44,917 nucleotides of DNA from a bacterium (GCA_010028705.1 RHAI01000001.1:67104-112020), one strand, 5' to 3'; counted from the stretch's first letter, positions 1 to 9,504 are shown. Program-made: numbers and translations. Notes: generated by a model not told the origin, from the sequence alone.

Positions 1-210
1 GTTCGGCAAGTCGAACACGCTGTTTCCGCTAAGCGTGGCCAACCCAATTTGGAAAATCAGCTGTTGCTTTTTGGTGAGCTTGAAACGCAGATATCGCGTA
101 ACTTCTCTAAGAAAGTTGAAATAAGAGGACGAAAGTCGTCTGGCAAGATTACATTTATATATAACTCAGAAGTGGAATTCAATGAGTTGATTTCCCGCCT
201 AACGTCGTAA
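1..210 (+). CDS. parB: ParB chromosome-partitioning protein, C-terminal fragment
   Basis: The first 210 bases are open in frame 1 and encode the last 69 residues of a protein whose start lies outside the window. The end has the ParB C-terminal dimerisation pattern: a hydrophobic helix (ENQLLLFGELETQIS), a basic beta strand (KKVEIRGRKSSGKITF) and a final acidic-hydrophobic helix ([11 protein letters not shown]). ParB binds parS sites and works with ParA in origin segregation. The neighbours rsmG and mnmG support the call, since these genes often sit near parAB and the origin. Here the gene converges on rsmG and the two stop-codon ends overlap by 12 bp. With no HTH region visible, Noc is an alternative. 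Confidence 0.8.
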   Translation, partial: VRQVEHAVSAKRGQPNLENQLLLFGELETQISRNFSKKVEIRGRKSSGKITFIYNSEVEFNELISRLTS

Positions 211-774
211 TAGTTTCCGGCAAACGAGGCGGAGTTTTAAATAGGTGTGTCGGTCATCGGTGATGATCGTATAAGAATCAATTTCCTGTAGTCGAGGTAT
301 TGTTAATTCTCTGGCCTGTATTGGGCTAATCGGTATGATTAGCCAGGTGTCTCGTTTTAATGTTGGAATGAGTATATTTAATATTTTGTGTAACGGTGCA
401 AATGCTTTGGCTGTGAAACAATCTGGAGTGGGCGCGGCACGTAAGTACTCATTGATGTCACTAGTTTTTATATGTAAGTTCTCAATCGATAACGTCTGTT
501 TCACGTGAGACAGGAATCTTGTCTTGCGTGATTTTGATTCGATTGCCGTGATGGTCACCGTGGGGGTTGTTAATGATAGTGGAATCGCGGGAAGTCCGGA
601 CCCGGATCCGATATCGACGATATTACTGCACGCCGTCGGGAGGTGGTTAGATATTCGAATTGAGTTCTCAATATGGAAATCTAAATGAGTATAGGCCGTT
701 TTTGAGTAGATGTTAGTGTGTTCGTTATAAGCGTATAAAAGTTCCTTGAATGCGCTAATGCTAGTGATGGTCAT
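199..774 (-). CDS. rsmG: 16S rRNA (guanine-527-N7)-methyltransferase RsmG (GidB)
   Basis: This 191-residue protein is a class I SAM methyltransferase that methylates N7 of G527 in 16S rRNA. The SAM-binding loop [15 protein letters not shown] lies near residues 48-62, followed by the acidic strand end [13 protein letters not shown] that holds the SAM ribose. This is the RsmG signature, and the length is slightly below the usual 200-240 residues. The ATG overlaps the TGA of mnmG as ATGA, so the two are translationally coupled in one operon, the classical gidA-gidB order. The 3' end overlaps the convergent parB gene by 12 bp. Confidence 0.95.
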   Translation of the reverse strand: MTITSISAFKELLYAYNEHTNIYSKTAYTHLDFHIENSIRISNHLPTACSNIVDIGSGSGLPAIPLSLTTPTVTITAIESKSRKTRFLSHVKQTLSIENLHIKTSDINEYLRAAPTPDCFTAKAFAPLHKILNILIPTLKRDTWLIIPISPIQARELTIPRLQEIDSYTIITDDRHTYLKLRLVCRKLLRR

Positions 775-2609
775 CGGTTACGCTTATTTCGCTCGAGGTA
801 GGCGATTAAGATCATTATGTCTGCAGGGTTGACTCCGGATAGTTTTTTGGCCTCTCCGATAGTCTTTGGCCGTAGATCAATTAGTTTAGATCGGGATTCT
901 TTTCTTATCCCCTCGATGGTCTCATATGGAAAATCGGGTGGGATTGGGGTGGTTTCAAATGTGAGAATTTTCTCGATTTCCTTAGATTGTTTTGCGATGT
1001 AGCCCTCGTACAGGATATCGATAATCGCCGTACGCTTTGCTTCGGTATCGTCTATCGTCGATGAATCGGTATGTATTGCTAATGCGCCATTGGTTCGTTT
1101 AATCGCCTCCGTAATGGTTACTTTTTCCGCCGCACCCAGTTCCCGTTGGGTATCGGCTGATACATGGGTTTTTCGCCAGGTCTTTTTATAGGCATCGATC
1201 TGATTAAATTTGGTTTCAATGGTTTTATACTCGCTGTCGGTTAGCATGCCGATTCGGTGTGCTAGAGGCGCTAGTCGATGGGTGGCGTTATCCTGCCGGA
1301 GTAGCATTCGGTATTCCGATCGAGAGGTTAACATTCGGTAAGGTTCGGTTATGTTTTTAGTGATTAAATCGTCGATCATAGTCCCAATATAGGAGTTTTC
1401 CCGGGATAAAGTGAACGCGGGTTTCCCCAATGCCTTTAGTCCGGCGTTTATTCCAGCGATGATTCCTTGTCCGGCAGCTTCTTCGTATCCAGAGGTACCG
1501 TTGATTTGGCCGGCGAGAAACAGGTTCTCTAAACGTCTTGTTTCGAGCGTTGGGGCCAATTGATTGGGTAGTACAAAGTCATATTCAACGGCGTATCCAG
1601 GTTTTAGAATTTTTGCGTTTTCTAGGCCTGGCATGGAGTGCAGAATCATAAGCTGGACGTCTTCTGGCAACGACGTATTTAGCCCTTGCGGGTAAATTTC
1701 AATCCCGTGGCGTGTTTCCGGTTCAATAAAAATTTGATGACTGTCTTTGTCCGCAAATCGAACTACTTTGTCCTCGATGCTGGGACAATAGCGTGGACCT
1801 AGGCCCTTAATCGCTTTAGTGAACATTGGAGACCGGTCGAGATTATTTAGTATAATATCGTGTGTTTGAGATGTTGTTCGTGTCAGATAACATGACACTT
1901 GATTTAAATGCGCGTTGTTAAATTGAGTTCGGAATGAGAACCGAAGAAATTCGTTGTCCCCTGGCTGGAGAGTTAGCTTTTGGTAATCGATGGATCGGCC
2001 GTCTATTCGCGGCGGAGTGCCCGTTTTAAGTCGACCGGTCACTAGATGATTGTAGAATGATTCGGAGAGCTTTGTGGCGCTTATTTCAGCTATCCTCCCT
2101 CCGGGGGTCGCTGTGAGGCCCGTATACATTTTTCCGTTTAGAAATGTTCCCGTTGTTATAATTACACAACTGGCGTAAAGTCGCCGTCCAAGATCAGTGA
2201 CGCATCCGACAACGGTACACCCGTCGATGATTAAGTCGTCGATTATTGTTTGCTGGACGTCCAGGTTTCCCTGCGAAAATACACGCTGTTTCATGTAAGA
2301 CGCGTAGTCTCGTTTATCGCATTGTGCCCTTAAACATTGGACCGCTGGCCCTCTGGAACGGTTTAACACTTTGAGCTGTATGTGCGTGGCGTCTGCAGCA
2401 GCGCCCATTTCGCCGCCTAATGCGTCAATTTCACCCACAATTTGGCCCTTGGCAGGTCCGCCTATGGATGGGTTACACGGCATTAGGCCAATATGGTCAA
2501 TGTTAATGGTGGCCATAAGTGTGGAGCATCCAAGTTTTGAAGCGGCAAGAGCGGCTTCAATTCCAGCGTGGCCAGATCCAATAACGATTACATCAAATTT
2601 TTCGTCCAA
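771..2609 (-). CDS. mnmG: tRNA uridine-5-carboxymethylaminomethyl modification enzyme MnmG (GidA)
   Basis: MnmG is the FAD- and NADH-dependent partner of MnmE that installs the cmnm5 group on wobble U34 of certain tRNAs. The 612-residue product starts with the FAD dinucleotide-binding motif [17 protein letters not shown] at about residues 7-23. It continues with the hallmark block [20 protein letters not shown], has [17 protein letters not shown] in the second FAD contact region, and ends with the helical C-terminal domain ([19 protein letters not shown]). The start is TTG at 2609-2607. A GGAG ribosome binding site lies 10 nt upstream and sits inside the 3' arm of a perfect hairpin (2617-2641). 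MnmE is not in the window. Confidence 0.97.
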   Translation of the reverse strand: MDEKFDVIVIGSGHAGIEAALAASKLGCSTLMATINIDHIGLMPCNPSIGGPAKGQIVGEIDALGGEMGAAADATHIQLKVLNRSRGPAVQCLRAQCDKRDYASYMKQRVFSQGNLDVQQTIIDDLIIDGCTVVGCVTDLGRRLYASCVIITTGTFLNGKMYTGLTATPGGRIAEISATKLSESFYNHLVTGRLKTGTPPRIDGRSIDYQKLTLQPGDNEFLRFSFRTQFNNAHLNQVSCYLTRTTSQTHDIILNNLDRSPMFTKAIKGLGPRYCPSIEDKVVRFADKDSHQIFIEPETRHGIEIYPQGLNTSLPEDVQLMILHSMPGLENAKILKPGYAVEYDFVLPNQLAPTLETRRLENLFLAGQINGTSGYEEAAGQGIIAGINAGLKALGKPAFTLSRENSYIGTMIDDLITKNITEPYRMLTSRSEYRMLLRQDNATHRLAPLAHRIGMLTDSEYKTIETKFNQIDAYKKTWRKTHVSADTQRELGAAEKVTITEAIKRTNGALAIHTDSSTIDDTEAKRTAIIDILYEGYIAKQSKEIEKILTFETTPIPPDFPYETIEGIRKESRSKLIDLRPKTIGEAKKLSGVNPADIMILIAYLERNKRNR

Positions 2610-2616
2610 TAGAATG

Positions 2617-2641
2617 GGGCTCCTTTGTTAATTTGGAGCCC
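2617..2641 (-). promoter_or_regulatory. Hairpin covering the mnmG ribosome binding site
   Basis: A perfect 7-bp inverted repeat, GGGCTCC and GGAGCCC around an 11-nt A/T-rich loop, fills the 45-bp gap between the barrel gene and mnmG. On the minus strand the second arm contains GGAG, the only good ribosome binding site for the TTG start of mnmG. The stem is followed by CATTCTATT rather than a clean U-run, so it is a weak intrinsic terminator at best. It could act as an RBS-masking hairpin, an attenuator between the barrel gene and mnmG, or both. Confidence 0.5.
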
Positions 2642-2654
2642 TATCTTAGCGATT

Positions 2655-3857
2655 TTAGAAAATTCCAGGAAGCAATTTGTTCGGATTGAAACGGACTTCT
2701 ACCCCATAACTTTCGGTAAATTGATTTGATGCGTAATAAACCCGTTTAATATTCACAACATAATCCATTAAACCACCGGTTTTGTAGAGAATGCTTGATT
2801 CCAGAATAGGGTTCGACGAATTTTGGAACGGCATTGTGTAGTTGATTACACCGGTCGTTCCCCCGATATTACTCCATCCGGCGGCGGCCGTTAACAGCGA
2901 ACGATCAGAATAAATTTCGGTTTGAAGGGCACCTCGAAATGGTAATGATGGCACCTCAAGGGACATTGATCCTAAGAATCCCGATGTATTTGTTTTTGGC
3001 GCGTTGTCCTCGAAATTGAAACTAGTTGCCTCATAGGTTGAGTTGAAGTAGCCCGGTACGAATCCCGATTCCAAGGATCGATATTCAAACCGATATTTAA
3101 AAATGTCGATCGCGTTTCCCTTTAACCCGGTCGAATATCCCTGGCCTTGGCCATCAAGTTTGGCATATTCAAGGTAGCCGACTAGGAAATCACCGGCGAA
3201 CGGCAATCCAATATCCCCAGCATAACCACTGGCACTTGGACGGGTGACTGTTCCACCATTGACTTGATTTGATAAACCGTCTTGGTCACGAACAGCGGTC
3301 GCACCGATCACGATTGGCGTCCCAAAAAATGTAACCTCAGGTAACTCATAGGCAATTCGGCCCCCAACGACGCTGCTGCCTGTACCGAAGGCATCCAATC
3401 GGATACCCATGGTATTCACCCATCCTTTTAATCCTGCTTTTTTGTACGAAAATTCTGATGACTCCCCGCCAAGTCCGGAATCATAGTTATCTAACAAGAG
3501 CCCGTAGCCGTACGTGACGTTGGTAAGCCGGCCGTATTTAATTCCCGCTAGATTTTCATGGGTGTAACCTAAGGTTCTTAATGTGATCCATTGAAGATCG
3601 GGGGGATAGTACGACCCACCTGACGCGGGAATATATGTGTTGAAATCTAAGCCAAGTTCGACTGGGCCGATATTAAAATCTTTGCCGAGGGATGCTTTGA
3701 AAAATGTGCTGCCGCCCGCCTGGATGACCCCGACTCCTCCCCGTGATGACGCATTTTCAAATTCATCTAAATTATATCGAACTCCTGCAACGGTCGTTGC
3801 TGATACAAGCCCGACCATGGCGAGTGCAACGCCAATTTTGTGCGTGAACTTATTCAA
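2655..3857 (-). CDS. Predicted outer-membrane beta-barrel protein, unknown function
   Basis: I do not recognise a named family. The 400-residue product has a signal peptide (residues 1 to about 25: basic MNKFTHK, a hydrophobic core, then an Ala-rich end). The body has the alternating polar/aromatic pattern of beta strands, is rich in Gly, Tyr, Ser and Asn, and shows no long hydrophobic helix. It ends in a C-terminal phenylalanine (PNKLLPGIF), as expected for a BAM substrate. The start is TTG at 3857, preceded by TAGGAG at good spacing. The gene lies 59 bp downstream of fliJ on the same strand, so it may be read from the fliHIJ transcript. A flagellum-related role is possible but not shown. 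Confidence 0.8.
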   Translation of the reverse strand: MNKFTHKIGVALAMVGLVSATTVAGVRYNLDEFENASSRGGVGVIQAGGSTFFKASLGKDFNIGPVELGLDFNTYIPASGGSYYPPDLQWITLRTLGYTHENLAGIKYGRLTNVTYGYGLLLDNYDSGLGGESSEFSYKKAGLKGWVNTMGIRLDAFGTGSSVVGGRIAYELPEVTFFGTPIVIGATAVRDQDGLSNQVNGGTVTRPSASGYAGDIGLPFAGDFLVGYLEYAKLDGQGQGYSTGLKGNAIDIFKYRFEYRSLESGFVPGYFNSTYEATSFNFEDNAPKTNTSGFLGSMSLEVPSLPFRGALQTEIYSDRSLLTAAAGWSNIGGTTGVINYTMPFQNSSNPILESSILYKTGGLMDYVVNIKRVYYASNQFTESYGVEVRFNPNKLLPGIF

Positions 3858-3916
3858 TGTGCTACTCCTAAATTTAATTGTGATCGGCGTATTGTATAGA
3901 ATCCGGCCGCGTTTCG

Positions 3917-4423
3917 CTAGGATGATAACGTGTTGTTTTCGTCTCGTTTGGCACGAGATTTATTTTCAAAGCCAATAACTGCAATATCATCCAAGAATTT
4001 ATTGTCCTCTTTCGTCATGATTTTTCGCCATGCGTCCCGAGTTTTTTCTTTATCTTTATCAATTATTTTTCGGTTTCTAACGGCTCCGATTAATTCGTTT
4101 CGTTTTTGTTCTTTAAAGGCTTCCGCAGATTTTGTTCGTTCTTCTTGTTGCTGAACCTGTTCACGCACAGTTTCCAAATGGGCTTTACGAATCATGATCA
4201 TCTGGACATCCGCGAGGGGGGTGTTTCCAGCCATAATATCGCGCAGTTCTTCGTATTTTATTCGTTCGAACTCTTTGAGTTCTTCCTCACGTTTGAGTTC
4301 ATCTTGGTAAGCTTGTTCGGCTTTTTGAAATGCTTCCTGAGCTTGTCGCTCACGAATAGATCGAACTTTAAGGAGCGTTTCAAGCTGATACCGAAATCGT
4401 TTTGATTTTTGAGCCTTGCTCAT
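3917..4423 (-). CDS. fliJ: FliJ-like flagellar export chaperone/stalk protein
   Basis: This 168-residue, highly charged protein is predicted to be almost entirely alpha-helical coiled coil. Its N-terminus, FRYQLETLLKVRSIRERQAQ, matches the FliJ pattern (F-x-LE-LL-x-R). FliJ inserts into the FliI hexamer as a gamma-subunit-like stalk and recycles export chaperones at the FlhA gate. Sequence conservation in this family is low, so the assignment rests on length, coiled-coil character, the N-terminal motif and position: its ATG overlaps the fliI stop by 4 bp. YscO of non-flagellar type III systems is the alternative. Confidence 0.8.
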   Translation of the reverse strand: MSKAQKSKRFRYQLETLLKVRSIRERQAQEAFQKAEQAYQDELKREEELKEFERIKYEELRDIMAGNTPLADVQMIMIRKAHLETVREQVQQQEERTKSAEAFKEQKRNELIGAVRNRKIIDKDKEKTRDAWRKIMTKEDNKFLDDIAVIGFENKSRAKRDENNTLSS

Positions 4424-5724
4424 GTGAACATACGATTGAGAGTCTGTATCGTTGTTTCAAACGGAATATTTTCCTCGGTGCCCTGCTTTAAAAATGCATT
4501 GATGGATTCGATTTTGTCTACAGCGTAGTCAATTTTGGGATTGCTACCTTTCACGTAGGCACCGATATTGATTAGGTCTTCGGCTTCGTTATATTTGGCC
4601 AAATTTTCCCTTAATTTTCCGGCGGCTTTTTTATGGGTCGGATCGGCAATGACTGAAAATAGTCGGCTGACGCTGTGCCCGACGTCAATACATGGGTAGT
4701 GATTTTTTGCGGCTAAATCCCGGGATAGTACCATGTGCCCATCTAATATCCCCCGGGCGGCATCGGCAATTGGCTCGTCCATGTCGCCCCCATCCACTAG
4801 CACGGTATAGATTGCTGTAATCGACCCTTTATCAGAAGTTCCCGCTCGCTCCATGAGGCGGGGTAACATGGCAAACACGCTTGGCGTATACCCTTTCGTT
4901 GTCGGAGGTTCCCCAGTCGCCAGACCGATTTCCCGTTGTGCCATTGCAAATCGAGTAACTGAATCCATCATAAATAACACATTTTTACCTTGATCCCGAA
5001 AATATTCGGCAATTGCGGTGCCAATCATTGCCCCTTTAAGACGGATTACTGGAGGGACATCAGACGTGGCGCAGACAACCACGGATCGTTTGAGCCCTTC
5101 GTCACCGAGTGATTCCTCAATAAAGTCTTTGACCTCACGCCCTCGTTCCCCAACGAGACTAATCACATTCACATCGGCTTCGCAATTTCGTGCCAGCATT
5201 CCCATTAAAGTACTTTTGCCAACGCCAGATCCCGCAAATATCCCAATTCGCTGGCCTTTTCCAAATGTTAATATGCCATCGATTGCTTTTACCCCTACTT
5301 TCAATACGCTATCTATTCTGGGCCGTAAAATGGGGTCTGGAGGATCTCGATCCACCTCGTAGATGTCCTCGTATTCGAGATCCCCTTTGCGATCCATGGG
5401 TTCTCCAAGCCCGTTTAATACCCGGCCGAGTAATTTGGGACCCACTTTAACTTGGATCGGGGATCCGGTGGCATATATTCGTGAGCCGGGGCGTATTCCA
5501 CTCATCGGTCCCAATGGCATGAGCAGTACTTTTTCCTCTTTAAAACCGACAACTTCGGATCGGATACTTCGCTTTTCGTCAATCTCGATATGACATAATT
5601 CACCGATAAAAACGCCTTGAACCTGGGCTTCGACGACAAGCCCAACCACTTGCACGACCTTTCCCACAACCTTAATGGGGTCAATCCTATCGATGGCGGT
5701 TAAATATTTTTCCAGAAACTGCAT
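4420..5724 (-). CDS. fliI: Flagellum-specific type III export ATPase FliI
   Basis: FliI is the cytoplasmic hexameric ATPase that energises export of flagellar subunits. The 434-residue product has the F1-like N-terminal barrel (about 15-90), the P-loop GSGVGKST at 165-172, and a Walker B strand with NVLFMMDSVTRFAMAQ. It also carries the hallmark block GEPPTTKGYTPSVFAMLPRL and the DELSEED-equivalent region DGHMVLSRDLAAKNHYPCID. These blocks separate it from F1-beta and Rho. It lies 3 bp after fliH and overlaps fliJ by 4 bp. A non-flagellar ATPase (SctN) is possible, but the flagellin-like start at the right edge of the window favours flagella. Confidence 0.95.
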   Translation of the reverse strand: MQFLEKYLTAIDRIDPIKVVGKVVQVVGLVVEAQVQGVFIGELCHIEIDEKRSIRSEVVGFKEEKVLLMPLGPMSGIRPGSRIYATGSPIQVKVGPKLLGRVLNGLGEPMDRKGDLEYEDIYEVDRDPPDPILRPRIDSVLKVGVKAIDGILTFGKGQRIGIFAGSGVGKSTLMGMLARNCEADVNVISLVGERGREVKDFIEESLGDEGLKRSVVVCATSDVPPVIRLKGAMIGTAIAEYFRDQGKNVLFMMDSVTRFAMAQREIGLATGEPPTTKGYTPSVFAMLPRLMERAGTSDKGSITAIYTVLVDGGDMDEPIADAARGILDGHMVLSRDLAAKNHYPCIDVGHSVSRLFSVIADPTHKKAAGKLRENLAKYNEAEDLINIGAYVKGSNPKIDYAVDKIESINAFLKQGTEENIPFETTIQTLNRMFT

Positions 5725-5727
5725 TGA

Positions 5728-6594
5728 TTATTCGTTGTAGATTTTGAGTAACGCGGATTCGATACTTGATAATTTTGTGTGAATCGACGAATCAATAAAC
5801 CCAAGGCGTGTTTCGATGACAATACTGCCTTGTTCCAAGCGAGGGTCATCGTGTATTTCAAGTGTTCGTATGTCAGGCATCTTTTCTAAAATTTGGTCAC
5901 GATATTGCCGGACCAAATCGGCATCTTCTGGAGCGGTTTTGATCATAACTTTATCTTTGTCGGTGATCCGTCGGATCGCTTGATCAACGATAGCGTGCAT
6001 ACTGGTCGGATCAATCTCTATTTGCTTCTGCACAATTTTTTCAGCCACTTTTAAGGCTAATTTAATCATCTCTGGTTCGGAATTATCGAGAAATTTTCGC
6101 TTGTTTTCTGTAACACTATTTATGGCTTCGAGAAGAGCATTGATTTGAGTGGCGTACGCCGCCTCGCCTGCCAGGCGGCCTTCACGGACACCGGCATCAT
6201 GCGCCTTTTGCCGGATCGAGTCGGATTCAATTTCTAACTGGGAAATTTGTTGATTTCGAAAGGCGTTTAACTCAGCTTCTATTCGCTCCGTAGCTTCGCG
6301 GCGGGTCTGTTCGAGTTTTAAATCGATTTGTTGCTTTGCCCTTGCCTCGTACGCGGCTAAATCATGCCGACTGGATTCCGGAATGGCAAAAGTAGGCTCC
6401 TCTGGTTCTGATTGCTGAGAGATTGTTTTTAGGATTCCGACTGTCCGAGTAGCCTTTAGTGGCGGGACCTCATCCGATACCCAGTGGCTAGTAATGGATG
6501 GTGGAGACGGTATATTGCTTCCGGTCGACTGGATAATCGGCGTCAGTCGAACGGGTACTCGTTTTGGATGGCGTGAATTGTCCATGGTCGTCAT
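5728..6594 (-). CDS. fliH: FliH-like negative regulator/stator of the export ATPase
   Basis: The 288-residue product has a Pro/Ser-rich disordered N-terminus (about 1-75), a long charged coiled coil (about 80-165) and a folded C-terminal domain. The latter contains LALKVAEKIVQKQIEIDPT, the typical FliH/V-ATPase-E signature, and ends with DDPRLEQGSIVIETRLGFIDSSI. FliH dimers bind FliI and tether it to FliN. First gene of fliH-fliI-fliJ. No clear Shine-Dalgarno precedes the ATG at 6594, and an ATG at 6585 is an alternative. The divergent gap to lgt is only 27 bp, so promoters for both genes must overlap there. A minus-strand TATAGT (6609-6604) is a possible -10. Confidence 0.88.
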   Translation of the reverse strand: MTTMDNSRHPKRVPVRLTPIIQSTGSNIPSPPSITSHWVSDEVPPLKATRTVGILKTISQQSEPEEPTFAIPESSRHDLAAYEARAKQQIDLKLEQTRREATERIEAELNAFRNQQISQLEIESDSIRQKAHDAGVREGRLAGEAAYATQINALLEAINSVTENKRKFLDNSEPEMIKLALKVAEKIVQKQIEIDPTSMHAIVDQAIRRITDKDKVMIKTAPEDADLVRQYRDQILEKMPDIRTLEIHDDPRLEQGSIVIETRLGFIDSSIHTKLSSIESALLKIYNE

Positions 6595-6621
6595 CGTCGA
6601 GCTACTATATCATCTACTGGT

Positions 6622-7410
6622 ATGTTAGCCTATCCGCAGATTGACCCCGTTCTGTTGGCACTTGGTCCGTTTCAAATTCGATGGTACGGCCTGGCCTACA
6701 TTGTTGGTATTTTAGCCGGAGTTCGGATGGCTAAGCCCTCGCTTCAGGGGTTGGGGCTTTCGAACGATGCCGTTTGGGATCTGCCTACTTACCTTATTAT
6801 CGGGATATTGCTAGGCGGTCGAATCGGGTACGTGGTCTTTTATGACGCCGCATATTACCTGGCCCATCCCCTCCACGTGATTTCAGTCTGGGAAGGTGGC
6901 ATGGCATATCATGGTGGCGCCTTGGGGGCGGTGGCGGCTAGTTGGCTATTTGCTCGGCGGCATCGAATACCCATTTTGCCGCTTCTGGATGTAATGGGAT
7001 GGGTATCCACAATTGGGATTGGCCTGGGGCGAGTGGCCAACTTCATCAATGGTGAATTAGTGGGGCGTGTTGCGGATGTCCCGTGGGCGATGATTTTTCC
7101 GAATAACGGTGATGTCGCTCGGCATCCGTCGCAATTATACGAGGCATTGGGTGAGGGGGTTGTATTGTTTGCGCTACTGTCGCTAATCCGACGTTCCAAA
7201 CGGCTCATTCCAGGACAATTATTCGGTACTTATTTGGTTGGATATGGGGTAATTCGCTTCGGTCTGGAATATTTTCGCGAGCCGGATATACAAAAAGGAT
7301 TCGTCTTGGCTCAGTTGTCGATGGGGCAGGTGTTATGTAGTTTAATGGTCGTGGGCGGAGTGGGGATAATTTCCTGGAGTTTCCTCCGTCGTCTTAAAGA
7401 AACACGGTAA
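6622..7410 (+). CDS. lgt: Prolipoprotein diacylglyceryl transferase Lgt
   Basis: Lgt transfers diacylglycerol from phosphatidylglycerol to the lipobox cysteine of prelipoproteins in the inner membrane. The 262-residue polytopic protein carries FQIRWYGLAYIVGI near the N-terminus, the motif GGMAYHGGALGA with the conserved His, and the Lgt signature GRVANFINGELVGR at about residues 135-150. It then has RHPSQLYEALGEG and a C-terminal FREPD motif. The ATG follows a sequence with no Shine-Dalgarno. A TATCAT lies 8 nt upstream, so a very short or absent leader is possible. Confidence 0.97.
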   Translation: MLAYPQIDPVLLALGPFQIRWYGLAYIVGILAGVRMAKPSLQGLGLSNDAVWDLPTYLIIGILLGGRIGYVVFYDAAYYLAHPLHVISVWEGGMAYHGGALGAVAASWLFARRHRIPILPLLDVMGWVSTIGIGLGRVANFINGELVGRVADVPWAMIFPNNGDVARHPSQLYEALGEGVVLFALLSLIRRSKRLIPGQLFGTYLVGYGVIRFGLEYFREPDIQKGFVLAQLSMGQVLCSLMVVGGVGIISWSFLRRLKETR

Positions 7411-7424
7411 AATGTGTCACTACA

Positions 7425-7476
7425 GGCTAAAGATTAGCCCCCCCCTTATTAATCAAAATATTGGGGGAGGATTTTT
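7425..7476. terminator. Double hairpin terminator between lgt and sodA
   Basis: Two adjacent hairpins lie between the convergent genes. The first is a perfect GGCTAA-AGA-TTAGCC (7425-7439). The second pairs a run of eight C (7438-7445) with GGGGGAGG (7463-7470) and is followed by ATTTTTG, which acts as the U-tract for the plus strand. The arms share bases at 7438-7439, so they are partly exclusive. The second is the likely intrinsic terminator of lgt. Its use in the minus direction is less clear because the U-tract is missing on that side. Confidence 0.65.
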
Positions 7477-7490
7477 GAATTTTGGCTGCT

Positions 7491-8090
7491 TTATGGCCAA
7501 CGGGTCTCGATAACGTCCCAGTTCACAATACTCCAAAATGCACTGATATAGTCGGGTCGTCGGTTTTGATAGTGTAAGTAGTACGCATGCTCCCACACAT
7601 CAAGCCCTAATAGTGGGGTGTTGCCATCCATGAGCGGACTATCTTGATTGGCCGTTGAACTGACCACTAATCCACCGTCTGGTGTTACTGATAGCCACGC
7701 CCATCCACTGCCAAAGCGAGTTTTTGCGGCGCCTTCGAATTGCACTTTGAATGCATCAAAGCTACCAAATGCGGAGTCGATGGCTGATGCGAGACGGCCC
7801 GTTGGGGCTTTCGGACCATTAAGCGATAATTGCTTCCAGAACAGAGAATGATTAGAGTGCCCCCCACCGTTATTTCGAACGGCGGCGCGGATTGATTCCG
7901 GTAGTCGATCAAGGCGACTGATGAGGGAGTCGACAGAGATCGATTCAAATTCAGTTCCCACAATCGCTGTATTCAAATTAGTAACATAGGCCTGGTGATG
8001 TTTTGTATAATGAATCTCCATCGTTTTGGCGTCTATAGCAGGTTCTAGAGCGTCGAACGCGTAACCTAATTCTGGTAGTACATGGGTCAT
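7491..8090 (-). CDS. sodA: Superoxide dismutase, Mn-type pattern
   Basis: The enzyme converts superoxide to hydrogen peroxide and oxygen. The 199-residue product has the Fe/Mn-SOD fold with all four metal ligands visible: His in the [10 protein letters not shown] helix, His in [11 protein letters not shown], and the Asp and His in [18 protein letters not shown] (instead of the AAQ form) together with the NQD segment before the DVWEHAYY ligands is the usual manganese pattern, although metal choice cannot be proven from sequence. No signal peptide, so cytoplasmic. It is the last gene before the lgt terminator. Confidence 0.95.
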   Translation of the reverse strand: MTHVLPELGYAFDALEPAIDAKTMEIHYTKHHQAYVTNLNTAIVGTEFESISVDSLISRLDRLPESIRAAVRNNGGGHSNHSLFWKQLSLNGPKAPTGRLASAIDSAFGSFDAFKVQFEGAAKTRFGSGWAWLSVTPDGGLVVSSTANQDSPLMDGNTPLLGLDVWEHAYYLHYQNRRPDYISAFWSIVNWDVIETRWP

Positions 8091-8163
8091 TTCTACTCTC
8101 CTATTGTGTGATTTCGGCGTTATGCCGTTAAGAACGTAGCCAACGGCTATGGACCTTACAAAT

Positions 8164-9474
8164 TTACGGCTGAGTTATAGAGTGTAGTACGCTGAAAAAA
8201 TTTGGGAAAGATGTGTTGATGCAGTCACAGTCTTTAATTGTCGCATCAACCCCCGCCGCCACTGCTCCAATAATGGCTGACATCGCTATTCGGTGGTCGC
8301 CTCGAGAATCAGCGGTAAAGGATTTTATGGCTGTCTTGCCATCAATTTCAAATCCGTCGTCGTATTCGCGAATGGTCCCACCCATCGCCGAAACGATTGA
8401 GACAATGGCTGAAATTCTGTCGGATTCTTTTACCCGTAACTCGGTGGCATTGCGGACTCTCAATGTGCCGTTGGCATTCATAGCGGCAACAGCCAGAATT
8501 GGAATTTCGTCGATGATAAACGGAATTTCGGTCGCACGAATTTCTGTGTTTTGTAACTGGCTGGGGCTGACGAGTATATCGCCATAGGGTTCGAAGTCAT
8601 CTCCACCGCGATTTTCGACAGTAATATTAGCGCCCATTCGAATCAAAACATGTAAGAGTGTATCTCGCGTGTGGTTTAAGCCGATGCTGGTAAGTCGGAG
8701 GGGGGTAGCGATTGCACCGAGCACCATAAAAAATGCAGCTGATGAAAAATCGGCTGGAATTTGAATCGGGACGGTTGGATTGGGATTTTTGGGGTGAGAG
8801 GGTGTTAGTGTCACGGTGCCTTGATGGGAGGTGAGTGCCATCCCAAATCCGGACATCATCCGTTCAGTATGATCTCGGCATGGTTCTGGCTCATGGATGG
8901 TTGTAGGGCTGTCGGCAAACATGCCAGCCAATAAAATAGCCGATTTAACTTGGGCGCTGGCTACTGGCAGCGTGTAGTTGATTCCACGAAGTTTGTCGGA
9001 GGCTAACACAGTCAATGGCGGGTAAATATCGGACTTTCCTGGACGTGATTGGCCGTCGATTTTGGCGCCCATTTCCCGTAACGGCGACACGATACGTCTC
9101 ATAGGTCGATTCTGAATACTGCTGTCTCCCGAAATCGTTGTATCAAACGGAAGTCCAGCTAATACTCCGGTGATTAGACGGATGCCAGTGCCCGAATTGC
9201 CCACGTCCAAATGGTGTCCAGGGGATTTCAGGCCATAGAGGCCGACCCCATGAACTGTAACGGTATCCCCACTGCGCTCGATTGACACGCCTAGATTACG
9301 GAATATTTCTAACGTATTCAGACAATCCGATGCTGTTAAAAATCCAGTAAATACTGAGGTGTTCGTACACAATGACCCGAGGATAATGGCGCGATGCGAT
9401 ATGGATTTGTCTCCCGGTATTTCATCGACAACATGGGATACAAAGCGGCGTTGGGCGTGAACATAATAGTCCAT
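8164..9474 (-). CDS. aroA: 3-phosphoshikimate 1-carboxyvinyltransferase (EPSP synthase)
   Basis: AroA joins shikimate-3-phosphate and phosphoenolpyruvate in the pathway to chorismate. The 436-residue protein shows [17 protein letters not shown] at about residues 18-34, the PEP-site motif [16 protein letters not shown] at about 92-107, [16 protein letters not shown], and near the C-terminus [11 protein letters not shown] and GDHRIAMSA. All are EPSP-synthase blocks. The start ATG has GAGGAAAC upstream. The end products feed AroH and TyrA, encoded 34 kb away in the same window. It diverges from the subtilase gene with only 39 bp between starts. Confidence 0.97.
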   Translation of the reverse strand: MDYYVHAQRRFVSHVVDEIPGDKSISHRAIILGSLCTNTSVFTGFLTASDCLNTLEIFRNLGVSIERSGDTVTVHGVGLYGLKSPGHHLDVGNSGTGIRLITGVLAGLPFDTTISGDSSIQNRPMRRIVSPLREMGAKIDGQSRPGKSDIYPPLTVLASDKLRGINYTLPVASAQVKSAILLAGMFADSPTTIHEPEPCRDHTERMMSGFGMALTSHQGTVTLTPSHPKNPNPTVPIQIPADFSSAAFFMVLGAIATPLRLTSIGLNHTRDTLLHVLIRMGANITVENRGGDDFEPYGDILVSPSQLQNTEIRATEIPFIIDEIPILAVAAMNANGTLRVRNATELRVKESDRISAIVSIVSAMGGTIREYDDGFEIDGKTAIKSFTADSRGDHRIAMSAIIGAVAAGVDATIKDCDCINTSFPNFFSVLHSITQP

Positions 9475-9476
9475 GA

Positions 9477-9504
9477 TTGTTTCCTCAAATTAAGCTGTTA
9501 AAAT
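9477..9504 (+). promoter_or_regulatory. Putative sigma-70 promoter of the subtilase gene
   Basis: TTGTTT (9477-9482) and TAAAAT (9499-9504) are separated by 16 nt. Transcription would start at about 9511, only about 3 nt before the GTG at 9514, and no Shine-Dalgarno is present. The site overlaps the ribosome binding site of the divergent aroA gene. This is pattern matching only. Confidence 0.4.

Noticed and set aside
3637-3978. 113-codon plus-strand frame across the barrel gene start and the fliJ end
   Set aside because: It lies antisense to two supported genes, has no ribosome binding site and no domain.
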